DNA of 64,000 bases from Actinoplanes subtropicus (GCF_000721705.1 NZ_JOJL01000002.1:434001-498000); one strand, 5' to 3'; shown: positions 8,909-18,559, counted from the first letter of the stretch. Numbers and translations: made by a program. Notes: generated by a model not told the origin, from the sequence alone.

Positions 8909-9251
8909 TTAGCTGCTCCGGCGTCGGGTTGGAGGTGGCCGGCGGCGCTCGGCCGACGGGCCGCCGATCGCGATTATCCACTCCGACGACCATCGTCGCC
9001 CGGCGATCGGGTGAGCCACTGAAGGGCGTCGATTGACAGTTCCGTGTCCCAGGTGCACTGTAATTGACACACATTACTGGGCGGCGATTTTGCCGACAGG
9101 TCGTCGATGCGACCCGACTCGGAGCCGGCTGCTCGGTCAAGCGACGACCGGCAGCCCACCGCGTCATGTGGCACCCAGCCGTCGGCGGTCTCGTCCGGCC
9201 GAAGGCGGTTCGCAGCACCTCCCAGCCCGTCCTCATGAGGAGGAAGCATTG
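8909..9251. other. intergenic region before the xylanase
   Basis: It holds the divergent promoters of the PaaX gene and the GH11 gene. TTGACA-like hexamers occur at 9033 and 9064, but neither has a good -10 at the usual distance. No gene or operator palindrome stands out. Confidence 0.4.
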
Positions 9252-10265
9252 ATGAACGAAGTCCCGGACCACCCGCGGAGTCGTAGACACGGCCGGCTCA
9301 TGCTGCTGCTGTCCGGCGCCTGTACGGTCGTCCTGACCGCCGCGGCGCTGGCCGTGACCGGCCCGGCGAGCGCGGCCAGCCAGATCTGCTCGAACCAGAG
9401 CAGCAGCAGCGGCGGCACCTACTACCAGATGTGGACCGCGGGCCAAGGCTCAGCCTGTATGACGTTGAACTCGAGCAGCAGCTATTCCAGCAGTTGGAGC
9501 GGCATCGGTGACTTCGTCGCCGGCGTCGGCTGGAATCCGGGCAGCACCTCCCAATCGGTGTCGTACTCGGGCAGCCTCAACGCGTCCGGCGGCACCAACC
9601 TGCTGTCGCTCTACGGCTGGTCGACGAACCCGCTCGTCGAGTACTACGTCATCGACGGCTACGTGGGCTCGCCCAACTACTCCGGCCAGAACATGGGCAC
9701 CATGACCAGCGACGGTGGCACGTACACCATCATCAAGCACCAGCAGGTCAATCAACCCTCCATCCAGGGCACGGCGACGTTCTGGCAGTACCTCGCGATC
9801 CGCAACTCGCCGCGTACCAGTGGAACCATCACGTTCCCCAACTTCGTCAACGCCTGGGCCAGCCACGGCATGAACCTCGGCACGATGAATTACCAGATCA
9901 TGGCGACTGAGGCCTGGGGTGGCGGAAGTGGTAACTCCAACGTCAGCGTCAGCCGCGGCACCGGCGGTGGCGGTGGCGGTGGGGGCGGCGGTGGCAGCAG
10001 CGGCTGCACCGCGACGCTGTCGGCCGGCACGGTCGGGAACAACTGGTACAACCTCAACGTCTCGGTCGCTGGTTCCAGCAACTGGACGGTGACGGTGAAC
10101 ATGGTGGCCCCATCGGTCGTCTACAACACGTGGAACACCAGCGCCAGTTGGCCCAGCCAATACGTGATGGTGGCCAAACCCAACGGCAGCGGCAACAACT
10201 TCGGCTTTACCGTCTCGACCAACGGCCAATGGACCTGGCCATCGGTCTCCTGCAGTAGTAGTTAG
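9252..10265 (+). CDS. GH11 endo-1,4-beta-xylanase with C-terminal accessory domain
   Basis: A 337-residue secreted enzyme. Signal peptide about 1-41; GH11 jelly-roll domain about 45-235 with the family motifs GVGWNPG, PLVEYYVID (nucleophile Glu about 130) and MATEAWGGGSG (acid/base Glu about 220). A Gly-rich linker leads to a C-terminal domain (about 251-335) rich in Trp and Asn with terminal Cys residues, which looks like a polysaccharide-binding module related to but not typical of CBM2. It hydrolyses internal xylan bonds. The ATG at 9252 follows ATGAGGAGGAAG. It stands alone, closed by a 13-bp terminator, and starts the cell-wall degradation island. Confidence 0.95.
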   Translation: MNEVPDHPRSRRHGRLMLLLSGACTVVLTAAALAVTGPASAASQICSNQSSSSGGTYYQMWTAGQGSACMTLNSSSSYSSSWSGIGDFVAGVGWNPGSTSQSVSYSGSLNASGGTNLLSLYGWSTNPLVEYYVIDGYVGSPNYSGQNMGTMTSDGGTYTIIKHQQVNQPSIQGTATFWQYLAIRNSPRTSGTITFPNFVNAWASHGMNLGTMNYQIMATEAWGGGSGNSNVSVSRGTGGGGGGGGGGGSSGCTATLSAGTVGNNWYNLNVSVAGSSNWTVTVNMVAPSVVYNTWNTSASWPSQYVMVAKPNGSGNNFGFTVSTNGQWTWPSVSCSSS

Positions 10266-10275
10266 TGGTCGAATC

Positions 10276-10319
10276 CCGTCGGTGGCGCGGCGTGACCGCC
10301 GTCGCAGCGCCACCGACGG
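10276..10319 (+). terminator. terminator after GH11 gene
   Basis: Perfect 13-bp stem, 10276-10288 with 10307-10319, with an 18-base loop. Confidence 0.8.
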
Positions 10320-10525
10320 AACACACGAGGGGCTCGCGCGTAGCACGTCGAACCCGCCGGATGCTTACCCGCCCACCGGAGCTGTCCTTCTCCGCCTGGA
10401 AGGCTGAATCTTTGGATGACTCCCGCGCATAGGGCCCTTTGCATCGATGATCGTCAATCTAGGCTCACGTTGCGGCTCGCGAATGGGGTGGGTTCGCGCC
10501 TGCTGCGGACATAGACATGTGTCGT

Positions 10526-10554
10526 TTGACGTATGACGTTGTGAACGTTAACTT
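10526..10554 (+). promoter_or_regulatory. promoter and LacI-type operator of the hydrolase operon
   Basis: TTGACG (10526-10531) and TAACTT (10549-10554) are 17 bases apart. A near-perfect palindrome GTGAACGTTAAC (10541-10552) overlaps the -10 box. LacI-family operators commonly have a central CG in this kind of 12-14-base palindrome, so a sugar-responsive repressor is likely. No LacI gene is in the window. Confidence 0.5.
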
Positions 10555-10721
10555 CAGCGACACATGGCGGCCGCTGCCGGCTGCCGGTGCGGCAGCCGTT
10601 CCACCGCGGCAGGCCCGGCGCTTGACGGCCCGGACCAGTGCCTCCACCGGCTCACCGGACGGGTCGCGCCGTGCGCGAAGCCTGTCCGCCGGGACTCGTC
10701 CTGTCCCGCAAGGAGGTTCTG

Positions 10722-12185
10722 ATGAAAATTCGGTGGGTGGTGGCAGCCGCCGCCGCGTCGGTCCTGGCCGGGGGCGGAATCGTCACCGCGACCGCCGCGC
10801 ACGCCGCGGCCGGATGCCACGTCGACTACACGATCAGCTCCCAGTGGCCCGGCGGTTTCGGGGCCGGCGTGAGCGTCAGCAATCTGGGCGATCCGGTCGA
10901 CGGCTGGCGGCTGTCCTGGACGTTCGGAGCCGGGCAGACCGTGACGCAGCTGTGGAACGGCAGCTACACGCAATCCGGCGCCGCGGTCACGGTCACCAAC
11001 GCGGCCTACAACGCCGGCATCCCGACCGGCGGGAGCGTGAATTTCGGGTTCAACGGCGCCTGGAACAACAGCAGCAACCCGATCCCAGCCGCGTTCACCC
11101 TGAACGGCGTCACCTGCACCGGCACCGTGACCACGCCGCCGACCACGACGACGCCGACCGCGGTGCCGACCAGCGACGCGCCGACCACGCCGCCCCCGAC
11201 CACCCCGCCACCCACGCAGCAGGCGTGTGACATCTACGCCGCCGGTGGTACGCCGTGCATCGGGGCACACAGCACGACCCGGGCGCTGTTCGCGTCCTAC
11301 AACGGGCCGCTCTACCAGGTGCAGCGGGCGTCGGACAAGGCGTACACGAACGTCGGCGCGCTGTCCGCCGGCGGCGTGGCGAACGCCGCCACGCAGGACT
11401 CGTTCTGCGCGAACACCGCGTGCACCATCACCAAGATCTACGACCAGACCGCTAATCACAACGACCTGCCGATCTCGTGGGGCGGCCTCTGGAAGGGCCC
11501 CGGGCCCAACGGCGCCGACGTGGGCGCGGACGCCGAGGCCCTGCCGATCACCGTCGGCGGCCACAAGGCGTACGGCGTGAAGGTGACGCCCGGCGTCGGT
11601 TACCGGGTCGACAACGCCAAGAACGCGCCGACCGGATCCCACCCCGAGGGCATCTACATGATCACGTCGTCGAACTACGTGAACCAGTGGTGCTGCTTCG
11701 ACTACGGCAGCGGCGAGAACTCGCACACCGACACCGGCAACGCGACGATGAACGCGATCGAGTGGGGCACCGCCTGCTGGTTCGGTGACTGGGCCAACAA
11801 TCCGTGCGTCGGCACCGGGCCGTGGGTCGAGGCCGACCTGGAGAACGGGATGTACCACACCAACACCGGCTCCAACAAGGATCCCAACAACTCCGGCGTG
11901 CACTTCCCGTTCGTCAGCGCGTGGGAGAAGAACAACGGCACCAGCAACTTCACCCTCAAGTACGGCAACGCGACCAGCGGCGGACTGACCACGCCGTACT
12001 CGGGTGCGCTGCCCAACGGTTACTCGCCGATGAAGACCGAGAGCTCGCTGCTGCTGGGCACCGGCGGCGACAACAGCCACAGCGGCCAGGGCGAGTTCTT
12101 CGAGGGCGCCATCACCACCGGCTTCCCCACCGACGCCACCGAGAACGCGGTGCAGGCCAGCCTCGTGGCCGCCGCCTACCACTGA
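10722..12185 (+). CDS. CBM2 - GH54 alpha-L-arabinofuranosidase
   Basis: A 487-residue secreted enzyme. Signal peptide about 1-29; CBM2 cellulose-binding domain about 31-132 with its Cys-Cys pair; Pro/Thr linker about 133-167; GH54 (arabinofuranosidase B) catalytic domain 168-487, recognised by CDIYAAGGTPCIGAHSTTRA, NQWCCFDYG and GGDNSHSGQG. By alignment to the family, the catalytic pair should be Glu in ADLENG and Asp in GGDN. The family's usual C-terminal CBM42 is absent and is replaced by the N-terminal CBM2. AAGGAGG precedes the ATG at 10722. First gene of a five-gene run. Confidence 0.94.
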   Translation: MKIRWVVAAAAASVLAGGGIVTATAAHAAAGCHVDYTISSQWPGGFGAGVSVSNLGDPVDGWRLSWTFGAGQTVTQLWNGSYTQSGAAVTVTNAAYNAGIPTGGSVNFGFNGAWNNSSNPIPAAFTLNGVTCTGTVTTPPTTTTPTAVPTSDAPTTPPPTTPPPTQQACDIYAAGGTPCIGAHSTTRALFASYNGPLYQVQRASDKAYTNVGALSAGGVANAATQDSFCANTACTITKIYDQTANHNDLPISWGGLWKGPGPNGADVGADAEALPITVGGHKAYGVKVTPGVGYRVDNAKNAPTGSHPEGIYMITSSNYVNQWCCFDYGSGENSHTDTGNATMNAIEWGTACWFGDWANNPCVGTGPWVEADLENGMYHTNTGSNKDPNNSGVHFPFVSAWEKNNGTSNFTLKYGNATSGGLTTPYSGALPNGYSPMKTESSLLLGTGGDNSHSGQGEFFEGAITTGFPTDATENAVQASLVAAAYH

Positions 12186-12200
12186 CAAGGCGCAACCATC

Positions 12201-14786
12201 ATGCCTCGATCCCGAACCGGCCGCGGACCCGGCCGGACCACGAGGGCGGCGATCACCGTCGTCGCCGCCCTCGGGTGCGTCGCCGCCGCTCCGGCCGTGT
12301 CGCACGCCGCCACGATGACCACCGTGTACGCGTCGCCGGCCGGGAGCGGCACCGACTGCTCCGCGGCGGCGCCGTGCTCGCTGACCCAGGCGCGCACCGC
12401 GGTGCGCGCCCTCACCGGCGCGATGACCGGCGATATCGTCGTGCAGCTTGCCGGCGGCGTCTACCGGCTGGCCGCTCCGCTGGCGCTGGGCTCCGCGGAC
12501 TCCGGCGCCAACGGTTACCGGGTGATCTGGCAGGCGGCACCCGGGAGCGCGCCGGTGCTCTCCGGCGGCCAGCAGGTCACCGGATGGACCCTGCACGACT
12601 CGGCAAGCAACATCTATGCCGCCGCGGTGCCGGCCGGGGCCGACTCCCGCCAGCTCTTCGTCGACGGCACGCTGGCGCCGCGCGCCGCGATCGGCATCAA
12701 CCGCAGCGACGTCCGGTTCACCACGACCGGCATGACGATCGCCAACTCGGCGCTCAACTACCTGGCCGGCCTGCCCGCCCAGAACCGGATCGAGCTGGAA
12801 AGCCAGAACTCGTTCACCGACCGCTACGCGCCGGTCCAGTCGATCTCCGGCACGACCATCACCATGCAGCAGCCGGCCTGGAACAACAACAACTGGGGGT
12901 ACGACACCCTGGCCAGCCCGTTCGCCGGCGGTGGCCTGCAACTGGAGAACTCGTACTCGTTCCTGACCAGGGCGGGGCAGTGGTACCTCGATCCGGCCGC
13001 CGGCCAGCTCTACTACCGGGCGCCGGCCGGATGGAACCCGGCCGCCCACGACATCGAGCTGCCCCGGCTGACCTCGCTTCTCCAGATCTCCGGCAGCTAC
13101 GCCGCGCCCGCGCACGACATCACGTTCCAGGGCGTCGCGTTCTCGCACACCACCTGGCTGACGCCGGGCTCCACCATCGGGTACGCCGACCAGCAGTCCG
13201 GCGCGTTCCTCGCCCAGACGTACCAGCAGCCTTCGAACTTCCTGTCGTCCTGCCAGTCCGGCTGCCAGTTGTTCGAGGCGACTCGTAGCAGCTGGCACCA
13301 GGCGCCGGCCGCAGTGCAGGTCTCGGCGGCCTCGAACATCACCTTCAGCGGGAACACGTTCGCCCATCTGGGTCAGGTCGCGCTCGGCATCGGCAACGAC
13401 GCCAACGCCCACGCGTCCGGCGTCGGCCTGGGCGCGTCCGCGGTCACCGTGACCGGCAACAGCTTCACCGACGATGCCGGGGCCGGGATCGTGATCGGCG
13501 GCGTGCAGCCGGACGCGCACCACCCCGGCAACCCGGCGATGACCAACCAGAACATCACCGTCACCAACAACCTCGTCTCGGGCGTGGCCAAGGACTACAA
13601 GGACATGGCCGGCATCCTGTCCACCTACGTCACCCACGCCGTGATCGAGCACAACGAGGTCGCCGACCTGCCGTACGACGGCATCGACGTCGGCTGGGGC
13701 TGGGGCATGAACGACCCGGGCGGCAGCCAGGACTACGCCAACCGCGGCACCTACAACTACCAGCCGATCTACACCACGGCCACGACGCTGAAGAACACCG
13801 CGGTCAACTACAACCGGATCCACGGCACCAAGAAGCTGTTCCACGACGGCGGCAGCCTCTACAACCTGTCGGCGAACCCGGGCGCGACCTTCACCGCCAA
13901 CTACATCTACGACAACCAGCACACTGTCGGGCTCTACCTGGACGAGGGTTCCCGCTACGTCACCCTCACCGACAACGTGGTGCAGGACTCCGGGGTCTGG
14001 GCGTTCACCAACGCCAACGGCAACAACCACACCGACGACAACGCGTTCCGGAACAACTGGTACAACGGCGGGGTCACCAACGTCGCCACCGGGGCCCCGC
14101 ACAACAACACCCTCAGTGGCAACGTGCAGATCTCCGGCACGAACTGGCCGTCCGCCGCGCAACAGGTGATCAGCCAGAGCGGCGTGCAGAGCGCTGCCGT
14201 GTCGGTCACCAACCCGGGCAACCAGACGAGCACGGCCGGGACCGCGATCGCCGGCCTGCAGATCCGGGCGACCGCCTCGGCGTCCGGGCAGACGCTGACG
14301 TACGCCGCGTCCGGCCTGCCGGCCGGTCTGTCGATCAACGCCTCGACCGGACTGATCACCGGCACACCGGCGATTGCGGGCACGTCGGGCGTCACCGTCT
14401 CGGCGACCGACTCGGCCGGCCTCTCCGGCTCGGCGTCGTTCACCTGGACGGTCAGCGCCGGCGGCAGCACCGGCGGCGCCTGCCGCGTTGCGTACGAGCG
14501 CAACGAGTGGTCCGGCGGGTTCACCGCGAACGTGACCGTCACCAACACCGGCACGGCCGCCGTCAACGGCTGGACCGTGGCGTGGAGCTTCCCCGGCGAC
14601 CAGAAGGTCACCAACGCCTGGAACGCGGTCGTGACCCAGTCCGGAAGCGCGGCGACCGCCACCAACGTGAGCTACAACGCCGCGATCGCGCCGGGCGGCA
14701 ACGTGCAGTTCGGCTTCCAGGGCACCTGGGCCGGCAACGACACCAGCCCCACCACCTTCAGCCTCAACGGAACCACCTGCGGCTGA
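12201..14786 (+). CDS. secreted beta-helix glycosidase-like protein with Ig-like and CBM2 domains
   Basis: An 861-residue secreted protein. Signal peptide about 1-36; right-handed parallel beta-helix about 40-650 with repeated N-x-x-V/I-T-x-N rungs; a putative Ig-type domain (about 660-755, GLPAGLSINASTGLITGTP); and CBM2 (about 763-861). The early segment with a DGT/GGVYR-like start, APGSAPVLSGG and RQLFVDG resembles beta-helix glycoside hydrolases of the GH141 type (fucosidase/xylanase), but I cannot fix the family. It starts 15 bases after the GH54 stop, so it is in the same operon. A pectate-lyase-like function is the main alternative. Confidence 0.8.
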   Translation: MPRSRTGRGPGRTTRAAITVVAALGCVAAAPAVSHAATMTTVYASPAGSGTDCSAAAPCSLTQARTAVRALTGAMTGDIVVQLAGGVYRLAAPLALGSADSGANGYRVIWQAAPGSAPVLSGGQQVTGWTLHDSASNIYAAAVPAGADSRQLFVDGTLAPRAAIGINRSDVRFTTTGMTIANSALNYLAGLPAQNRIELESQNSFTDRYAPVQSISGTTITMQQPAWNNNNWGYDTLASPFAGGGLQLENSYSFLTRAGQWYLDPAAGQLYYRAPAGWNPAAHDIELPRLTSLLQISGSYAAPAHDITFQGVAFSHTTWLTPGSTIGYADQQSGAFLAQTYQQPSNFLSSCQSGCQLFEATRSSWHQAPAAVQVSAASNITFSGNTFAHLGQVALGIGNDANAHASGVGLGASAVTVTGNSFTDDAGAGIVIGGVQPDAHHPGNPAMTNQNITVTNNLVSGVAKDYKDMAGILSTYVTHAVIEHNEVADLPYDGIDVGWGWGMNDPGGSQDYANRGTYNYQPIYTTATTLKNTAVNYNRIHGTKKLFHDGGSLYNLSANPGATFTANYIYDNQHTVGLYLDEGSRYVTLTDNVVQDSGVWAFTNANGNNHTDDNAFRNNWYNGGVTNVATGAPHNNTLSGNVQISGTNWPSAAQQVISQSGVQSAAVSVTNPGNQTSTAGTAIAGLQIRATASASGQTLTYAASGLPAGLSINASTGLITGTPAIAGTSGVTVSATDSAGLSGSASFTWTVSAGGSTGGACRVAYERNEWSGGFTANVTVTNTGTAAVNGWTVAWSFPGDQKVTNAWNAVVTQSGSAATATNVSYNAAIAPGGNVQFGFQGTWAGNDTSPTTFSLNGTTCG

Positions 14787-14818
14787 CGCCCGCGGTCCAC
14801 GACCCGGAAGGACGTTTC

Positions 14819-17209
14819 ATGAGGTTTCCGCGACGGCCGCGCCGTACCCTCGGCGCGGCCCTGGCCGGCCTGCTTCTCGCGACCGTCGGGGTGACGGCGC
14901 TGAGCAGCCCGGCCGTGGCCGCCGTGTCGATCCCCATCGACGGTTCGTCGGGCGGCCGCACCTTCGACGGCGTCGGAGCGGTCAGCGGCGGTGGCGGCAA
15001 CAGCCGGCTGCTGTACGACTATCCGGAGGCGCAGCGCAGCCAGATCCTCGATTACCTGTTCAAGCCGAACTACGGTGCGGCGCTGCAGATCCTGAAGGTG
15101 GAGATCGGCGGCGACACCAACTCGACGAGCGGCGCCGAGCCCAGCCACGCGCACTTTCGCGGCGATCTCAACTGCGACCGCGGCTACGAGTGGTGGATCA
15201 TGGAGCAGGCCAAGGCCCGTAACCCCGGCATCAAGCTGGTCGGGCTGCCCTGGGGCGCGCCCGGCTGGATCGGCAACGGCAACATCCTGTCCACCGACAT
15301 GATCAACTATCTGCTGTCCTGGCTGGGCTGCGCCAAGCAGCACAACCTCACCATCGACTATCTGACCGCCGGGCAGAACGAGAAGAAGTACGACCCCAAC
15401 TGGACGATCAGCCTGCGCAACGCGTTGAACAGCAACGGCTACGGCGCCGTGAAGATCATCTACGGTGATTCCTGGCCCGGCGACTGGAGCCCGGCCAACA
15501 CGGTCGTGAACAACAGCGCGCTCAAGTCGGCGATCGACGTCCTGTCGGCGCACTACGTCTGCGGTTACCTCAGCGCGCAGAGCACCTGCACGGTGCCGGC
15601 CAACGCCACCAACTCCGGCGAGACGCTGTGGAACAGCGAGGGCGGTTCGCAGGACTACAACGACGGCGCCGGGCCACTGGCCCGCGGGATCAACCGTGGC
15701 TATCTCGACGGCCGGCTGACCGCCTATCTCAACTGGGACCTCATCGCGTCGATCACCCCGAACCTGCCGTGGGCGACGGTCGGGCTGATCCTGGCCAACC
15801 AGCCGTGGTCCGGCTGGTACGCGGTCGGCAAGGACACCTGGACCCTGGCGCACACCACCCAGTTCACCGCGCCCGGCTGGAAGTACCTGGACCGGTCCAG
15901 CGGCTTCATCGGCGGCAACCGCAACAACGGCAGCTACGTGTCGCTGAAGTCGGCGAACAACACCGACTACAGCACGATCATCGAGACCATGGACGCCACC
16001 GGCGCCCAGCAGATGGACTTCACCGTCGGCGGGGGTCTGTCGACCGGGCCGGTCCACGTGTGGCGGACGAACCTCAACTCCAGCAACACCGCCGACCACT
16101 TCGTGCACAGCGCCGACATCACCCCGTCCGGGGGCGCCTTCTCGCTGACCGTCCAGCCCGGCTACGTGTACACCATCACCACCACGACCGGGCAGGGCAA
16201 GGGCACCGCCACCAGCCCCGGCCAGGGCTCGCTGGGGCTGCCCTACACCGACAACTTCGAGTCGTACGCCGCCGGCCGGTTCCCCCGCTACCTGCAGGAC
16301 ATGCAGGGCGCATTCGAGACGACCGCGTGCGGCGGCGGCCGTTCCGGGATGTGTCTGCGGCAGGCCTCACCGCAGGCGCCGATCACCTGGAAGACCCTGT
16401 CCGAGCCCAACACGTACGGCGGGAACCTCGCCTGGAACAACTACACCCTGTCCGCCGACGTCATGCTGGAGAACGCCGGCTACGCGCAGCTCGAGGGTCG
16501 GGTCGGCACCACCAACCTGGACCCGATCAACCGGTTCAACGGCTATTTCCTGCGCGCCCAGGACACCGGCGCCTGGTCCATCCTGCGCAACAACACCAGC
16601 GGGCAGCTCACCACGCTGCGTAGCGGCACCACCGCGACCCTCGGCACCGGCCGCTGGCACAACCTGAAGCTGACCTTCAACGGCAGCAGCATCACCGCCG
16701 TGATCGACGGGACCACGGTGGGCAGCGTCAGCGACTCCACCTTCGGGTCCGGGCAGGTCGGATTCGGCACCAGCCAGGGCGAGACCGCCCAGTTCGACAA
16801 CCTGCAGGTCTACAACGGGACACCGCCGGTCGATCCGACGCCGACCCCCTCCCCGTCGACGAGCCCGTCGTCCAGCCCGTCACCGAGCCCATCGACGCCG
16901 GCCGGTGGGTGCTCGGCCACCTACAAGATCACCTCGTCGTGGTCCGGGGGATTCCAGGGCGAGGTCACCGTGACCAACAACGCGGAGGCCGCGTCCACCG
17001 GTTGGCGGACCGGCTTCACGTACGCCGACGGTCAGCAGGTGAGCCAGTTCTGGAGCACCGACCTGACCCAGAACGGCGCCACCGTGACCGCGTCCAACGT
17101 CAGCTACAACGGCGCGCTCGCCCCGGGCAGTTCGACCACCTACGGCTTCCTCGCCTCCCAGCCCGGCAGCGCCAACACCGCTCCGGCCGTCACCTGCACG
17201 CTTCGCTGA
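14819..17209 (+). CDS. GH59 galactosidase-like enzyme with CBM2
   Basis: A 796-residue secreted enzyme. Signal peptide about 1-35; GH59 TIM barrel about 36-340 with FDGVGAVSGGGGNSRLL, LDYLFKPNYGAALQILKVEI and GYEWWIM. The expected acid/base is Glu about 188 (GQNE) and the nucleophile Glu about 274 (WNSE). A beta-sandwich and a lectin-like domain follow (to about 670), then a Ser/Pro/Thr linker and CBM2 (about 695-796). Animal GH59 enzymes are galactocerebrosidases; bacterial ones are less known and here the plant-polymer context suggests galactan or arabinogalactan side chains. GGAAGGAC precedes the ATG at 14819. Confidence 0.92.
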   Translation: MRFPRRPRRTLGAALAGLLLATVGVTALSSPAVAAVSIPIDGSSGGRTFDGVGAVSGGGGNSRLLYDYPEAQRSQILDYLFKPNYGAALQILKVEIGGDTNSTSGAEPSHAHFRGDLNCDRGYEWWIMEQAKARNPGIKLVGLPWGAPGWIGNGNILSTDMINYLLSWLGCAKQHNLTIDYLTAGQNEKKYDPNWTISLRNALNSNGYGAVKIIYGDSWPGDWSPANTVVNNSALKSAIDVLSAHYVCGYLSAQSTCTVPANATNSGETLWNSEGGSQDYNDGAGPLARGINRGYLDGRLTAYLNWDLIASITPNLPWATVGLILANQPWSGWYAVGKDTWTLAHTTQFTAPGWKYLDRSSGFIGGNRNNGSYVSLKSANNTDYSTIIETMDATGAQQMDFTVGGGLSTGPVHVWRTNLNSSNTADHFVHSADITPSGGAFSLTVQPGYVYTITTTTGQGKGTATSPGQGSLGLPYTDNFESYAAGRFPRYLQDMQGAFETTACGGGRSGMCLRQASPQAPITWKTLSEPNTYGGNLAWNNYTLSADVMLENAGYAQLEGRVGTTNLDPINRFNGYFLRAQDTGAWSILRNNTSGQLTTLRSGTTATLGTGRWHNLKLTFNGSSITAVIDGTTVGSVSDSTFGSGQVGFGTSQGETAQFDNLQVYNGTPPVDPTPTPSPSTSPSSSPSPSPSTPAGGCSATYKITSSWSGGFQGEVTVTNNAEAASTGWRTGFTYADGQQVSQFWSTDLTQNGATVTASNVSYNGALAPGSSTTYGFLASQPGSANTAPAVTCTLR

Positions 17210-17248
17210 TCCCCGGCGGACGGACTTCCCCGATTCTCTGGAGTTCCC

Positions 17249-18475
17249 ATGCCCCGATATTCTCCCGGCCGACTCGTCGCGTGCCTCGCGATCACCGTGC
17301 TGGCCGTCGCAGTGACCATCACCGCGATCCTGGCGCCTCGGTCCGCGTACGCCGCGGACAACCCCTACCAGCGCGGTCCCGACCCGACCGTGGCGAGTGT
17401 GGCGGCCACCCGCGGCCCGTTCGCCACCGCGCAGCTGACAGTGCCGGCCGGCAACGGCTTCGGCGGGGGATACCTCTACTACCCGACCGACACCAGCCAA
17501 GGCACCTGGGGCGCGGTGGCGATCGTGCCCGGCTACTCGGCTCTGTTCGCCAACGAGGAAGCGTGGATGGGGCCGTGGCTGGCCTCGTTCGGGTTCGTGG
17601 TCATCGGCGTCGAGACCATCACCCGTACGGACGGCGCCGACGCCCGTGCCACCGAGCTGCTGGCCGCGTTGGACTACCTGACGCAGCGCAGCGCCGTCCG
17701 GGACCGGATCGATGCCACCCGGTTGGCGGTGATGGGCCACTCGGCGGGTGGGGCCGGAACGATCCTGGCCGCCGAGCAACGTCCCTCGCTGAAGGCCGGC
17801 GTCGGGCTCGCGCCCGGCACGCCGGGCAGCCTGAGCCTGGCCACCGACAAGGTGCCGATGATGGTTGTCGGCGGGCAGACCGACCCGACCGTGACCCCGG
17901 CCTACCTGGACAACCTGTACGCCGGCATGCCGGCGACCACGCCCAGCGACTTCGTGCAGATCGCCGGCGCCGACCACCTGTTCTTCACCCGGGCGAACAA
18001 CACGGAGATGAAGGTCCTGATCCCGTGGCTGAAGATCTTCCTGGACAACGACACCCGGTACACCCAGTTCCTGTGCCCGTCGCTCGCCGACCCGAGCGGC
18101 ATCTCGCTGTACCGCAGCAAGTGCCCCTACCTGCCGCCCGGTACGCCGTCGCCGTCACCGTCCGTGAGCCCGTCCAATCCGGCCGCCGGGTGCACGGCCA
18201 GTTACCGGACGGTCGGCTCATGGCCGGGCGGATTCCAGGGTGAGGTCACGGTCACCGCGGGCGGCGCGGCGCTCAACGGGTGGACCGTGGGCTGGACGCT
18301 CGGCAGCGGCCAGACCATCACCCAGGTGTGGAACGGCACGCTGACCACGAGCGGCTCGGCAGTGACCGTCCGCAACGCCTCGTACAGCGGTTCCGTCCCG
18401 GCCGGTGGCTCGATCACGTTCGGGTTCCTGGCCGCCGGTACCCCGTCCGTCCCGGCACTCACCTGCGCCGGCTGA
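17249..18475 (+). CDS. cutinase/PETase-like polyester hydrolase with CBM2
   Basis: A 408-residue secreted alpha/beta hydrolase. Signal peptide about 1-35; catalytic domain about 36-295 matching actinobacterial cutinases and PET hydrolases (FGGGYLYYPTD, GPWLASFGFVVIGVET, ALDYLTQRSAVRDRIDATRL). The triad is Ser165 in GHSAGG, Asp212 and His243 (ADHLFF), with the family's C-terminal disulfide Cys276-Cys292. The second elbow residue is Ala instead of the common Met, and the substrate-stacking Trp of PETases is missing (LAPGTPGS). A Pro/Ser linker leads to CBM2 (about 315-408). It sits in the polysaccharidase operon, so cutin/suberin or hemicellulose esters are likely substrates. Confidence 0.92.
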   Translation: MPRYSPGRLVACLAITVLAVAVTITAILAPRSAYAADNPYQRGPDPTVASVAATRGPFATAQLTVPAGNGFGGGYLYYPTDTSQGTWGAVAIVPGYSALFANEEAWMGPWLASFGFVVIGVETITRTDGADARATELLAALDYLTQRSAVRDRIDATRLAVMGHSAGGAGTILAAEQRPSLKAGVGLAPGTPGSLSLATDKVPMMVVGGQTDPTVTPAYLDNLYAGMPATTPSDFVQIAGADHLFFTRANNTEMKVLIPWLKIFLDNDTRYTQFLCPSLADPSGISLYRSKCPYLPPGTPSPSPSVSPSNPAAGCTASYRTVGSWPGGFQGEVTVTAGGAALNGWTVGWTLGSGQTITQVWNGTLTTSGSAVTVRNASYSGSVPAGGSITFGFLAAGTPSVPALTCAG

Positions 18476-18559
18476 ATCACCACCTCGACCGCCGACCGGG
18501 CGGGCCGCCGAAGGATCGACGCCCGGGGTGTACCGGATGTGATCGAAGGGAAACCGGAA

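Noticed and set aside
9961..10000. GGTGGCGGTGGC run as a regulatory or unstable repeat
   Set aside because: It is the Gly-rich linker of the xylanase, which is common in such enzymes.
10554..14162. A 1202-codon open frame on the minus strand across the hydrolase operon
   Set aside because: It is an antisense shadow of the GH54 and beta-helix genes: Val/Gly/Arg-rich, no family motifs, no ribosome binding site.
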